DNA from: CAINVV01 sp963663005
GTDB taxonomy: Bacteria; Bacteroidota; Bacteroidia; Bacteroidales; Prolixibacteraceae
Length of the DNA: 64,000 nt
NCBI GenBank assembly: GCA_963663005.2
Contig: CAXXHH010000003.1
Location: 868,001 to 932,000 of the forward strand
Direction: 5' to 3'
Part shown: positions 16,499 to 25,043 of the stretch, in pieces
Position numbering within the stretch: the first letter of the stretch is position 1
Layout: each line of letters opens with the position of its first letter
The notes under the pieces: generated by a model
Databases searched by the model: none
The model's input: the letters and a program-made list of their open reading frames with translations, nothing else
What the model was told of the DNA's origin: nothing
Made by a program: the position numbers and the translations under genes

Positions 16499-18913
16499 TT
16501 AAAAAATGCACGAAGCAAGTTGATACGTCAAAAATGCGCCGATCCAGGCGGCGGCCGTAGTGTACAAAACCGTCAAAAGTGCATATTTCCAGCTCCCCGA
16601 CTCCCTTTTGATTGAAGCAATTACGGCGATACATGGGAAATAAAGCAGAACGAATACCAGAAATGCAAGCGCCACAGCCTGATTAAAAACATGTTCGCCA
16701 GCCTTGGGTCCGGTTTCATAAAGCTGATTCTGTAAGCTGGTCTGCAGCGGTTCATTTTTGTGCTGGTCATTCTCAGTACCGTACAAAACCGCCATGGTTC
16801 CGATCACAATCTCCTTTGCGGGAATTCCCGCTATAAGACTGACGCCCATTCGCCAGTCGAAGCCCAATGGCCTGATTACCGGTTCAATCGCATGACCAAT
16901 TCTGCCCAGATAGGACTGTTCCATTTGCGATACAGGATGAACAGGCACATTCACAGTAGTGGATGCTGGGGATGGTCCAACAACTTGCTCGTTCCTGGGA
17001 AAATATTCCAGCGCCCAGATGAGCACAACCGCCACCAATATTGTCCCTCCAATTTTTTTCAGGTACTGACTGGCTTTGTCCCACATATGGAGCAGCGAAT
17101 TCCGGAGTACCGGCATCCGATAAGGTGGAAGTTCCATCACGAAGGGTGTCTCCTTCCTCTTGAAAAGCGTCCTGTTAAGAATTTTGGAGAAAAGTATGGC
17201 TGTTGCGATTCCCAGGAGATATATTCCAATAAACACCAGGGCCGGATAATTGGGGAAGAAAGCCGAAATTAAAACCACATAAACCGGTAATCTGGCTGAA
17301 CACGACATAAAGGGAATGATCATCATGGTAAGCAACCTGTCTCCGCGATTGCGGATTGTTCGGGTGGCCATAATTGCCGGGACGTTACAGCCAAACCCCA
17401 TCACCATGGGTATAAACGACCGACCATGGAGCCCCATTTTGTGCATCAGTTTGTCCATGATAAAAGCGGCACGAGCCATGTAACCGGTATCTTCCATTAA
17501 AGAGATAAAGAAAAACAGAATGAGTATGTTAGGCATAAAAACGATCACACTACCCAGACCCCGGATAATCCCGTCGATCAGCAAATCTTTGAGCATCCCC
17601 TGACTCATGACGGAAGCAAAACCATCCGAAATCAGCGTCACACCCTTCATAATCCACTCTGTTGGAAGAGCTCCTAGCGCAAATGTGGCATAAAATGTGA
17701 GGAACATCAGTCCGAGGAAGATCGGGAAACCCATGTATTTGTGGGTCATTACCTTATCGATCTTTTCCGTAAAAATTGTTCGCTTCATCACCCCCGGTTC
17801 GTAGCACTCTTTCAATGCTCCGGCGATAAAACCATATTTGGCATCCGTAATCAGTTGATTTGTTTCTTCATTCAATCGCGCCTCAAGCCGGGCAATTTCA
17901 CGCTCCGTAACCTCTTTTATGGATTGATAATTCGAAGACGACTCAAGTGCCGTCAGCGCTTCCGGATCCTTCTCGATTAGTCGGACGGACAGATAACGAG
18001 ATGAAAATGTGGCAGTAAGAGGCTTATCCTTTTTAATTTCCTTGCGGATAAGGTCGATCGATTTCTCCATCTCCTCTCCATAATTTATGTGAATATGTCG
18101 CACCACCGGATCGCGGTCCTCATACACATCAATCAGCTTTTCCATAAGAACCTCCAACCCTTCACCCGTGGATGCAGTAGTTGGGACAAACGGAATGCCT
18201 GTCAATTTCGCCAGCTTTTTCAACTTCAGCTTCGATCCGCTGGCAAGCAAATCGTCATACATATTCAAGGCGATGACGACCTTAATATCCATATCGATAA
18301 GCTGCGAGGTCAGGAAAAGATTGCGCTCCAGATTGGAGGCATCTACAACATTGACCACAATATCAGGCATTTCCTGAAGAATGAAATTGCGGGTAAAGAG
18401 CTCTTCCGGGGTATAGCTCGTTAATGAATACGTACCCGGAAGGTCCGTCATATCGAAATGGTATCCGTTCCGCTGGAGTGTCGATTTTGTGGCGCCTACC
18501 GTGACACCACTGTAATTGCCTACATGTTCTTTGGAATTGGTGAGGTGATTGAAAAGGGTCGTCTTGCCGCAATTTGGGTTACCTACCAGCGCAATACTGA
18601 TCATATGCCCCTTTTCCTTTGCGGAAGTCTTCAGTTCCTCCAGATCGATGGTTCCATCATACGTCTGAGGATGAAGCAACAGTGCTTCTTCAGAAGTTAC
18701 AACCTCAATCAAATTAGCCTCTACCCGACGAAGCGAAACATTGTAGCCCATCAGCCGGTATTCAACAGGGTCTTTGAAGGGGGCATTTTTCAGGACAGAC
18801 ACTTCTTTCCCAGCCACAAAACCCATCTCCGAGATTCTCCTTCGAAACGATCCATGTCCTAATACCTTGGATATTACTACCGTTCTGTTCTCGCCAACTT
18901 CGGATAACCGCAC
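16499..18913 (-). CDS. feoB: Fe(II) transporter, FeoA-FeoB fusion
   Basis: 804 aa. Residues 1-75 form a FeoA (SH3-like) domain. A FeoB G domain follows with GNPNCGKT at 111-118, TDLPG near 157-160 and NMYD near 217-220, then a helical regulatory part and about ten membrane segments with the Gate motifs (FMPNILILFFFISLMEDTGY, GFGCNVPAIMATR, later AGIPAKEIVIG). It takes up ferrous iron across the inner membrane. The FeoA-FeoB fusion is usual in Bacteroidota. The start codon is GTG. A palindromic operator lies just upstream and the Cys-rich partner gene just downstream. Confidence 0.95.
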   Translation of the reverse strand: MRLSEVGENRTVVISKVLGHGSFRRRISEMGFVAGKEVSVLKNAPFKDPVEYRLMGYNVSLRRVEANLIEVVTSEEALLLHPQTYDGTIDLEELKTSAKEKGHMISIALVGNPNCGKTTLFNHLTNSKEHVGNYSGVTVGATKSTLQRNGYHFDMTDLPGTYSLTSYTPEELFTRNFILQEMPDIVVNVVDASNLERNLFLTSQLIDMDIKVVIALNMYDDLLASGSKLKLKKLAKLTGIPFVPTTASTGEGLEVLMEKLIDVYEDRDPVVRHIHINYGEEMEKSIDLIRKEIKKDKPLTATFSSRYLSVRLIEKDPEALTALESSSNYQSIKEVTEREIARLEARLNEETNQLITDAKYGFIAGALKECYEPGVMKRTIFTEKIDKVMTHKYMGFPIFLGLMFLTFYATFALGALPTEWIMKGVTLISDGFASVMSQGMLKDLLIDGIIRGLGSVIVFMPNILILFFFISLMEDTGYMARAAFIMDKLMHKMGLHGRSFIPMVMGFGCNVPAIMATRTIRNRGDRLLTMMIIPFMSCSARLPVYVVLISAFFPNYPALVFIGIYLLGIATAILFSKILNRTLFKRKETPFVMELPPYRMPVLRNSLLHMWDKASQYLKKIGGTILVAVVLIWALEYFPRNEQVVGPSPASTTVNVPVHPVSQMEQSYLGRIGHAIEPVIRPLGFDWRMGVSLIAGIPAKEIVIGTMAVLYGTENDQHKNEPLQTSLQNQLYETGPKAGEHVFNQAVALAFLVFVLLYFPCIAVIASIKRESGSWKYALLTVLYTTAAAWIGAFLTYQLASCIF

Positions 18914-18921
18914 GCCTAATC

Positions 18922-18956
18922 TTATTTAGAATAAATAAATTTAATTTGCAAATATA
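18922..18956 (-). promoter_or_regulatory. Promoter and probable metal-responsive operator of feoB
   Basis: Read on the minus strand, TATATTTG (18949-18956) matches the TAnnTTTG -7 box. Between it and the GTG start lies the dyad TTATTTA-GAA-TAAATAA (18922-18938). A dyad across the expected transcription start of an Fe(II) transporter is best read as the site of a Fur- or DtxR-family iron repressor. Which of the two cannot be told from the sequence. Confidence 0.55.
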
Positions 18957-18995
18957 AACAAAAATTTATGCCATAGCATGAAAATTGTGAAATGT

Positions 18996-19030
18996 AAAAA
19001 CCCCTCCCTGCCAAAGCAGAAAAGGGGTTT
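18996..19030 (-). terminator. Rho-independent terminator after the pyrophosphatase gene
   Basis: AAACCCCT (18998-19005) and AGGGGTTT (19023-19030) form an 8-bp stem. Read on the minus strand it is followed by TTTTTA, so it ends the hppA transcript. Confidence 0.75.
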
Positions 19031-19084
19031 CGCTAATTCAAAAACTATTTGTCTAGAGTCTGAGAAAATCTCTGAGTAAAATAA

Positions 19085-21364
19085 CTACTCGATTCTGGCC
19101 GGTTTTGCAAAACCACCACGTTTAGACACCACGACTGATACCGTGATAATTGCCAAACAGATTAATCCGGTTGCAACCAATCCCCAGGAGAACTCTCCGG
19201 GTTTTTGATAGGCAATCAGAACAGGGGCAGCCAACAACGAAACGAGGTTAATAACTTTAATCATCGGGTTCAAAGCAGGACCAGCAGTATCTTTCAGCGG
19301 ATCACCGACTGTATCACCTACAACGGCAGCATGGTGAGCTTCAGAGCCTTTACCTCCATACAAACCATCTTCGATTGTCTTTTTCGCGTTATCCCAGGCA
19401 CCACCGGCACCTGCCATGAAGACTGCCAAAAGTTGTCCGGATAGAATTACGCCACCGAGGAATCCGCCTAAAGCTTCCACGCCGAGCAAGCTTCCTACCA
19501 GAATTGGAGAAAGAACAGCGATCAGTGCAAGTGGAATCAGCTCTTTCTGAGCAGCAACTGTGCAAATATCAACGGCACGTTGGTAGTCAGGTTTCACGGT
19601 ACGTTCAATGATACCAGGAATTCTGAACTGACGACGAACTTCCTCAACGATCAAAGCAGCAGCGCGGGTTACAGCGTTGATAGTCAACGAGGAGAATAGC
19701 CATGGAATCGTTCCGCCGATAAGCAGTCCGATAAATACCATTGGTACAGATATCCGGATACCGGTCTCAAGTAATTGCTGACTCTTCTCGAATCCAAGTT
19801 GCAACTGTACATTTGTTACGTCGGTGATAAAAGATCCAAACAAAGCAACAGCGGCGATAACAGCCGAACCGATGGCAACACCCTTGGTAATAGCCTTCGT
19901 TGTATTTCCGGTTGAATCAAGGGAGTCCATGATCTTACGTGCATCCTTGTCCAGGTGAGATAGCTCACCAATTCCGTTGGCATTGTCAGCAATCGGTCCG
20001 AATGCATCCATTGCCACGTTATTTCCGGTTAAGGTAAGCATACCGATACCGGTCATTGCGACACCATAAAGGACATAAACGATCGGCTGACCGTGATATA
20101 TCAGCACAGCAGAAAGGATCGTAATCGCGATCACGATAGTTTGCCAAACCGCAACTTCAAATCCGTAACTGAGTCCTTTGAGCAACAGTGTTGCAGAACC
20201 GGTTTTGGAGTTCCGTGCTATATCTTTCACCGGATGGTAGTTTCCATCGGTAAAGTGTTTGGTAATTTCATCCAGTACAATGGCCAAAATGATACCCATT
20301 ACCACTGAAAGGAATGATCTCCAATCGTGAAGGTAGAAATAAGAAACGATACCGAACAATACGATACTGATAGCAGCGGATGTGTAAAATCCTTTGTTGA
20401 TGGCCTTTAATGCATTTTGAGTCTTGGCTTCCTTGCCTCCACGTACCAGATAAGTTCCGACAATTGAAGAAAGCACCCCAATACCACGAACCAGCAATGG
20501 GAAGATAATCCATGAAAGATCCAGTGTCGTCATATACAATACAACGCCCAATATCAAAGTAGAAACGATCGTTACTTCGTATGATTCGAAGATATCAGCA
20601 GCCATACCGGCACAGTCGCCAACATTATCGCCGACGAGGTCAGCAATAACGGCGGCATTCCGTTCGTCATCTTCAGGCAATCCTGCCTCAACTTTTCCAA
20701 CCAGGTCGGCGCCCACATCGGCCGCTTTGGTGTAAATACCACCACCAACACGCATGAAGAGAGCCAATAAGGTCCCCCCGAAGCCGAAGCCGAGAAGGGT
20801 ATCCGGCGAAGCCACACCAAAAATCATGAAGATTACAGTACCTCCGAGAAGTCCGAGACCATCGGTAAGCATACCAGTGATGGTACCAGCGCGATAGGCA
20901 ATTTTCAGCGCCTCGCCGAAACTGCGGCGGGAAGCAGAAGCAACTCGCACATTAGCCTGGACGGCCATACGCATACCAAACTGTCCAACCATCAAAGAAA
21001 AGACGGCACCCATGATAAAGGATACTGCCCGACCGAAACCGATAATCAGCTTCAGGGATTCGTCGGAATATCCAGCAAAACGCAGTTTAGACGATTCGGT
21101 TGGAGGAACAATATAAACCGAGAGAAACAAAATAATGGTAAAAACGAAAATAAGGGGGATGATGGTTTTCAATTGCCTTTTAAGATAGGCATTTGCACCC
21201 TCGCTAATGGCACCCCATACTTCCTGCATTTTTGGCGTTCCTTTGTCACAAGCCATAACCTGCTTCCGAAGCAAAAGGGCATACCCTAGTCCGAAGAAGG
21301 AGATTATCAAAACACTCCAAATGGCTATTACTTCAAAGGTGCTTGCACCTGGTAGACTGATCAT
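19085..21364 (-). CDS. hppA: Membrane-bound ion-translocating pyrophosphatase, K+-independent type
   Basis: 759 aa with about 16 membrane segments. Pyrophosphate-binding motifs: DVGADLVGKVEAGLPEDD, then DNVGDCAGMAADIFESY; C-terminal GDTVGDPLKDTAGP. Hydrolysis of PPi drives ion export. The family splits at one position: GNTTAA marks K+-dependent enzymes and GNTTKA K+-independent ones. This protein has GNTTKA near residue 489, so K+-independent, and by family knowledge H+ rather than Na+ pumping is the likelier activity. The unknown gene at 21414 lies 49 bp upstream on the same strand and may share its transcript. Confidence 0.93.
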   Translation of the reverse strand: MISLPGASTFEVIAIWSVLIISFFGLGYALLLRKQVMACDKGTPKMQEVWGAISEGANAYLKRQLKTIIPLIFVFTIILFLSVYIVPPTESSKLRFAGYSDESLKLIIGFGRAVSFIMGAVFSLMVGQFGMRMAVQANVRVASASRRSFGEALKIAYRAGTITGMLTDGLGLLGGTVIFMIFGVASPDTLLGFGFGGTLLALFMRVGGGIYTKAADVGADLVGKVEAGLPEDDERNAAVIADLVGDNVGDCAGMAADIFESYEVTIVSTLILGVVLYMTTLDLSWIIFPLLVRGIGVLSSIVGTYLVRGGKEAKTQNALKAINKGFYTSAAISIVLFGIVSYFYLHDWRSFLSVVMGIILAIVLDEITKHFTDGNYHPVKDIARNSKTGSATLLLKGLSYGFEVAVWQTIVIAITILSAVLIYHGQPIVYVLYGVAMTGIGMLTLTGNNVAMDAFGPIADNANGIGELSHLDKDARKIMDSLDSTGNTTKAITKGVAIGSAVIAAVALFGSFITDVTNVQLQLGFEKSQQLLETGIRISVPMVFIGLLIGGTIPWLFSSLTINAVTRAAALIVEEVRRQFRIPGIIERTVKPDYQRAVDICTVAAQKELIPLALIAVLSPILVGSLLGVEALGGFLGGVILSGQLLAVFMAGAGGAWDNAKKTIEDGLYGGKGSEAHHAAVVGDTVGDPLKDTAGPALNPMIKVINLVSLLAAPVLIAYQKPGEFSWGLVATGLICLAIITVSVVVSKRGGFAKPARIE

Positions 21365-21413
21365 ATGAATCGTAATTTAAGATTTGTATATTAATTTTGT
21401 TGTAGTTTGATAA

Positions 21414-22175
21414 TTAAAGAGTTGCCATGAAATCATAATTGATTTCCTCCAATTCCGTCATGGATGGATAGCGGTAATAGATCATATCCTTACCTGACCC
21501 AACATAGAACCCGGAGGCAACAGTACGATAAAGCAACGAGCCATTGTACGAACGCACAACCGTTTTCATCTTTTTCTCGTATCCCTGCAGGGCTAACAGA
21601 CAATCTCTAAGGTGACGCACATGGGTATATGGTAAATGCTCAGCCGATCCGGTAGCGGGATTCGAGGCCAATTCACCAAGTTTCAGCTCCACAAAAAATA
21701 GTTTGGGCAATTTAAACTGGCGTGAACCATCGGTTAGAGCCTTCACAAAACTGGCCGGACAAAATTCGCTCACAACCTGAGGCGACACGGGACAGAGTTC
21801 CTGATAAAGGTGGAGAGTAGGTCTTTCTTCGCAGGATTCGTCATATTTGGAAGGTGTAAGTTCCAAAACGATACCGTTATCGGTTGTCAGATAAAGGTTT
21901 TTCAACGCTTTCAGCGGAATGGTTTCCAGAACACGGTAAACTGAAAGGTAGACCGAATGTTTCGGTGTACCATCGGGATGACGCACACAATTTTTCTCGA
22001 TGTAATCATTGTCAATCAAGTCTTTAACTTGTTCGAGGTCGACCTCAAAAAAGATCATCTGACCTTTATTGCTTTTCTTGGTTCCGGTAGCCATGTACTC
22101 CCCAAACTCGACAGGGGGCAACATTGAGGCAATCAGAGCTTCCGGAGTAACGGACAAATAGAGGTATTTACTCAT
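21414..22175 (-). CDS. Conserved protein of unknown function
   Basis: 253 aa, soluble, no signal peptide or membrane segment. I do not recognise a family. It starts MSKYLYLSVTPEALIASMLPP and holds patterns such as CEERPTLHLYQELCP and VRHLRDCLLALQGYEKKM. It is mixed alpha/beta in look, with no obvious catalytic motif. It sits directly upstream of hppA on the same strand, with no terminator seen in the 49-bp gap. Confidence 0.75.
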   Translation of the reverse strand: MSKYLYLSVTPEALIASMLPPVEFGEYMATGTKKSNKGQMIFFEVDLEQVKDLIDNDYIEKNCVRHPDGTPKHSVYLSVYRVLETIPLKALKNLYLTTDNGIVLELTPSKYDESCEERPTLHLYQELCPVSPQVVSEFCPASFVKALTDGSRQFKLPKLFFVELKLGELASNPATGSAEHLPYTHVRHLRDCLLALQGYEKKMKTVVRSYNGSLLYRTVASGFYVGSGKDMIYYRYPSMTELEEINYDFMATL

Positions 22176-22604
22176 AATGTAAGCGGTTAATTAAAACGGT
22201 TGAAGAACATTTTTAAGTTTAATTGTTATCTGATATATCATCCCCGAAAAGAAAGGGGAAAAAATTATTCTGAAAATATTGAATATGAGGACAGTTATAC
22301 TCAATCCAATGGAACGCCTGATTAGTGATTCAATATTAAATAATTTACTCCTTTCACTCATCAAAAAGCCCCCGTGTACGCACACAATTCACAAATCCTT
22401 AACATTACCGAAAATGAAGAACGTGAAAATAAGGCTGTGAAAAGATTTGTGTCAACAGATGGAAACGAAAGGATGAGAAGTGTGGATAACGGCTTATCAG
22501 ACAAGGTGATTTTAGAGACCGAAGAAGAGAAAGAAAAAAATATCGACTCGACCATGACTTTCCAAAAAAAAATTCCTTTCTTTGCATCCGCGTTTCACGC
22601 TAAT
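22176..22604. other. Intergenic region upstream of the tRNA
   Basis: About 430 bp, AT-rich. The short readings on both strands have no recognisable content. The tRNA promoter should lie near its right end, but no clear box was found. Confidence 0.5.
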
Positions 22605-22677
22605 GGCCCTGTAGCTTAATGGATAGAGCATCTGACTACGGATCAGAAGGTTGGGGGTTCGAGTCTCTCCAGGGTCA
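22605..22677 (+). tRNA. tRNA-Arg (anticodon ACG)
   Basis: 73 nt. The acceptor stem GGCCCTG pairs with CAGGGTC, with A as discriminator. D-arm GCTTAATGGATAGAGC; anticodon stem TCTGA/TCAGA around CTACGGA, giving ACG; T-arm with TTCGAGT. CCA is not encoded. The 3' half is the left copy of an 87-bp direct repeat, so this gene is an integration site. Confidence 0.95.
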
Positions 22678-22720
22678 CATTAATAATCAGACACTTACAA
22701 AATTTTTGTAGGTGTCTTTT
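22634..22720 (+). repeat. Left direct repeat (attL-like), within tRNA-Arg and its terminator
   Basis: 87 bp running from the anticodon arm of the tRNA through its terminator hairpin. It matches 24792-24878 at 85 of 87 positions (differences at 22639/24797, in the anticodon, and 22701/24859). Confidence 0.9.
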
Positions 22721-22723
22721 TTT
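22689..22723 (+). terminator. Terminator of tRNA-Arg
   Basis: AGACACTTACAAA pairs with TTTGTAGGTGTCT (13 bp, one G-T), followed by a run of T. A second copy of this hairpin lies at 24848-24878. Confidence 0.85.
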
Positions 22724-22962
22724 GGTACGCCAAGTTCACGCCAAGTTTTGAGATAATTGGCGATTATTCCTCCGACGAAAAGCTCTTTTGATAAATACCT
22801 AATAAACGGTTAGCATATTGCCGAATGTAAGGATTTTAACACAAATGTTCAATCGTGGAACAGAAGTTGACCCATAAACTTCCTATCAATTGAAGACTTT
22901 CTGCCCCGCTGCTGGCAATACCTTGAAGTGCATTCGTGCTGTTATGATTTCAACAAATACTA

Positions 22963-24471
22963 TTAAAAAAGTTTTTGTAATAATTTCTTTGCGTTCTCAT
23001 TCTTAGGATTTAATTCGACCGACTTTTGATACATTTTAATGGCTTCTTCTTTTTGTTCGTTTGCCAAAAGGGCTTCGGCATAACTATCATAGGCATTCCA
23101 GCTGTTTGGAAACAAATCTGCATTCGTTTTAAGTGTTTCAACCGCTAATTTATAAAAGTGTTGTTCGGGCAAATGATAAGGATTATTATTACCCATAAAG
23201 TCATATCCAAGAGAATTCATTTCGTCTTCACTCAGATAATAATTTACTGTGTCTTTCTTCAATGTCTCCAATACCACTTTTGCTGCAATTACGCCTTTGT
23301 TAACTAAAATATTTCCAAATATTTTAGTTATGCTCTTTTGGGGTAAATCAACTCTGATTCCATTTAAAAGCATCATTACTTTTGTGGCATTTTCGTGGGC
23401 GTTTAAATGTGTATTATCAAATAAAATTACAGTTTGTCGTTTGGTAACATTTCTTAAAATGATAGAACTTTGACCCACCGCTGCACCACTATGGTAAACC
23501 ATTTTTCCCATCAAAGTATCTTTTTCAATTTCCCAGCCAAGTCCAAATTCACCGGGATTGTTTTCGCCATTGGTCAATTTTGTCGGCTCATAAGATTCAT
23601 TTAATGTAATTTGTTTTAGTAAAGTACTATTGTATAGAGCCTTATCAAATTTCCATAAATCATGAGTAGTACTAACATAATCTGCAAAACCATTAAAACA
23701 ATAAGAATGCCAATATTCTCTCACATAAGGAATCGAATTGGATTTGGTTGGTATTGTATCATACGGATGTATATACAAATGCGGAAATGCAAAGTTTTTG
23801 ATTTCGGTTCTGTTAAATTGTTCAGGCAACGGGAAAAATATGGTTCTTTTCATTCCCGCAGGTTTGAGGATATTTTTTTCGATATAGATTTTATAAGGGA
23901 TTCCGGAAACCCTTTCAATAATCAAAGCCAGAACAAGAAAGTTAATGTTGTCATAATTGCCTTTTTCACCGGGCTGGTATATCAAAGGTTGTTTGTTTGC
24001 GACGACCCCCGCTATGAAATCATTGTTTGTGAAAAGCTTATTTGGATTTTCTTTTTTGTCTTTGTCAAAGAAAGCATCGTATGATGGAAGTCCGGAAGAA
24101 TGAGAAAGAAGGTGCCTAATCGTTATTTTAGGATAAGGAAAGTCGGGCAGATACTGAGTAACCGCATCCGTTATTTTCACCAATCCTTTTTCTTTTAACT
24201 TAAGAATTGCTGTTGCCGTTAGAATTTTTGTAATACTTGCAATAGGAAAAGTAATGTTTGGCGTGTTTGGTGTTTTTGTAATGTAATCAGCATATCCAAA
24301 TGATTTTTCATACACTATTTTATTTTTTTCAATCACCAGGACATTGCCGCTGAATTGTTGATTTCGGACTAATGCAATAAAGTAATCGTCAATTACTTTC
24401 TGTTTAGATTGACCAAATACGAATAGTCCTGAAAAAACCAGAAGATATGTGATGAAAACTCTCTTACTCAT
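22963..24471 (-). CDS. Serine hydrolase, class C beta-lactamase fold, with C-terminal TPR
   Basis: 502 aa from the second Met (24471); a start at 24492 is possible. After a signal peptide (VFITYLLVFSGLFVFGQ) comes the beta-lactamase/PBP fold: SITK nucleophile motif, YDN as the YxN motif, and HSGAAVG as the HxG/KTG-like motif. The last 60 residues read as a TPR pair (AYAEALL-like, YQKSVELNPKNENA). Such proteins are usually esterases or D-amino-acid peptidases rather than true beta-lactamases. It is the sole cargo of the tRNA island; its 3' end faces the tRNA. Base composition is AT-rich compared with the core genes. Confidence 0.88.
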   Translation of the reverse strand: MSKRVFITYLLVFSGLFVFGQSKQKVIDDYFIALVRNQQFSGNVLVIEKNKIVYEKSFGYADYITKTPNTPNITFPIASITKILTATAILKLKEKGLVKITDAVTQYLPDFPYPKITIRHLLSHSSGLPSYDAFFDKDKKENPNKLFTNNDFIAGVVANKQPLIYQPGEKGNYDNINFLVLALIIERVSGIPYKIYIEKNILKPAGMKRTIFFPLPEQFNRTEIKNFAFPHLYIHPYDTIPTKSNSIPYVREYWHSYCFNGFADYVSTTHDLWKFDKALYNSTLLKQITLNESYEPTKLTNGENNPGEFGLGWEIEKDTLMGKMVYHSGAAVGQSSIILRNVTKRQTVILFDNTHLNAHENATKVMMLLNGIRVDLPQKSITKIFGNILVNKGVIAAKVVLETLKKDTVNYYLSEDEMNSLGYDFMGNNNPYHLPEQHFYKLAVETLKTNADLFPNSWNAYDSYAEALLANEQKEEAIKMYQKSVELNPKNENAKKLLQKLF

Positions 24472-25043
24472 TGGTATAAATATATTTTTCAAAAATAGCG
24501 AAATGCCAGTGAATATGATTCACGGCTAGGTTATATCTATACTGATTTGGATGAATGTATGGTTTTAGATTGGTTTAATTAAAAGATCAGTGTATTCCAG
24601 CCGTACTCCTCCTCAGACTACATTTTCGCACTACCCGGAGAATTTGTCACTGATGATCATTTACAATTTAATTGTGGAATTCTATCGTGACTAAGGGATC
24701 AAAAGAGGACAATTAATGACAACAATACAAAACATCAAAATGTAATAACGAGAGGCACAACACAATGACAATCAATGGAATAAAAAATTCCGACTATGGA
24801 TCAGAAGGTTGGGGGTTCGAGTCTCTCCAGGGTCACATTAATAATCAGACACTTACAAGATTTTTGTAGGTGTCTTTTGCTGATCAAGTATTGGTTTAAC
24901 TCTCAGTTTAAACTAAAATGAAATGGCTACAAATCTTAGACAATGAATTATTAGCTTAAGGACAGCTTCTACCGTAAAAGCAATTGAGCTCCTCCAGATT
25001 GTTATAAAGATTTTTTCATGTTTTAAGCCCGTCAAAATTCAAG
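24472..25043. other. Intergenic region containing the right island boundary
   Basis: About 570 bp with no gene. It holds the right repeat copy at 24792-24878. The rest is AT-rich and shows no other structure. Confidence 0.6.
24792..24878 (+). repeat. Right direct repeat (attR-like), truncated tRNA-Arg copy
   Basis: A copy of the tRNA-Arg 3' part plus terminator, lacking the acceptor 5' strand and D-arm, so it is not a tRNA gene. Its anticodon position reads ATG instead of ACG. It likely is the displaced chromosomal end of the original tRNA gene. Confidence 0.9.

Larger units (their letters stand above)
22640..24878. mobile_element. 2.16-kb tRNA-Arg island bounded by 87-bp repeats, no recombinase
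   Basis: The repeat pair spans from the tRNA anticodon loop to the terminator, the usual footprint of a tyrosine recombinase that rebuilds the tRNA 3' end. The only gene inside is the serine hydrolase at 22963-24471. No integrase, Xis or replication gene is present, so the unit must have been moved in trans or is the remnant of a larger element. Whether the genes to the right of 24878 came in earlier events cannot be seen; no third repeat copy was found. Confidence 0.75.

Noticed and set aside
19085..21364. Na+-translocating, K+-dependent pyrophosphatase
   Set aside because: The site reads GNTTKA, the K+-independent signature, which argues against the Na+-type branch.
22374..22619. A small reading running into the tRNA
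   Set aside because: It overlaps the tRNA-Arg 5' end and has no recognisable motif.
24792..24878. A second tRNA-Arg gene
   Set aside because: The acceptor 5' strand and D-arm are missing, so it cannot fold as a tRNA.
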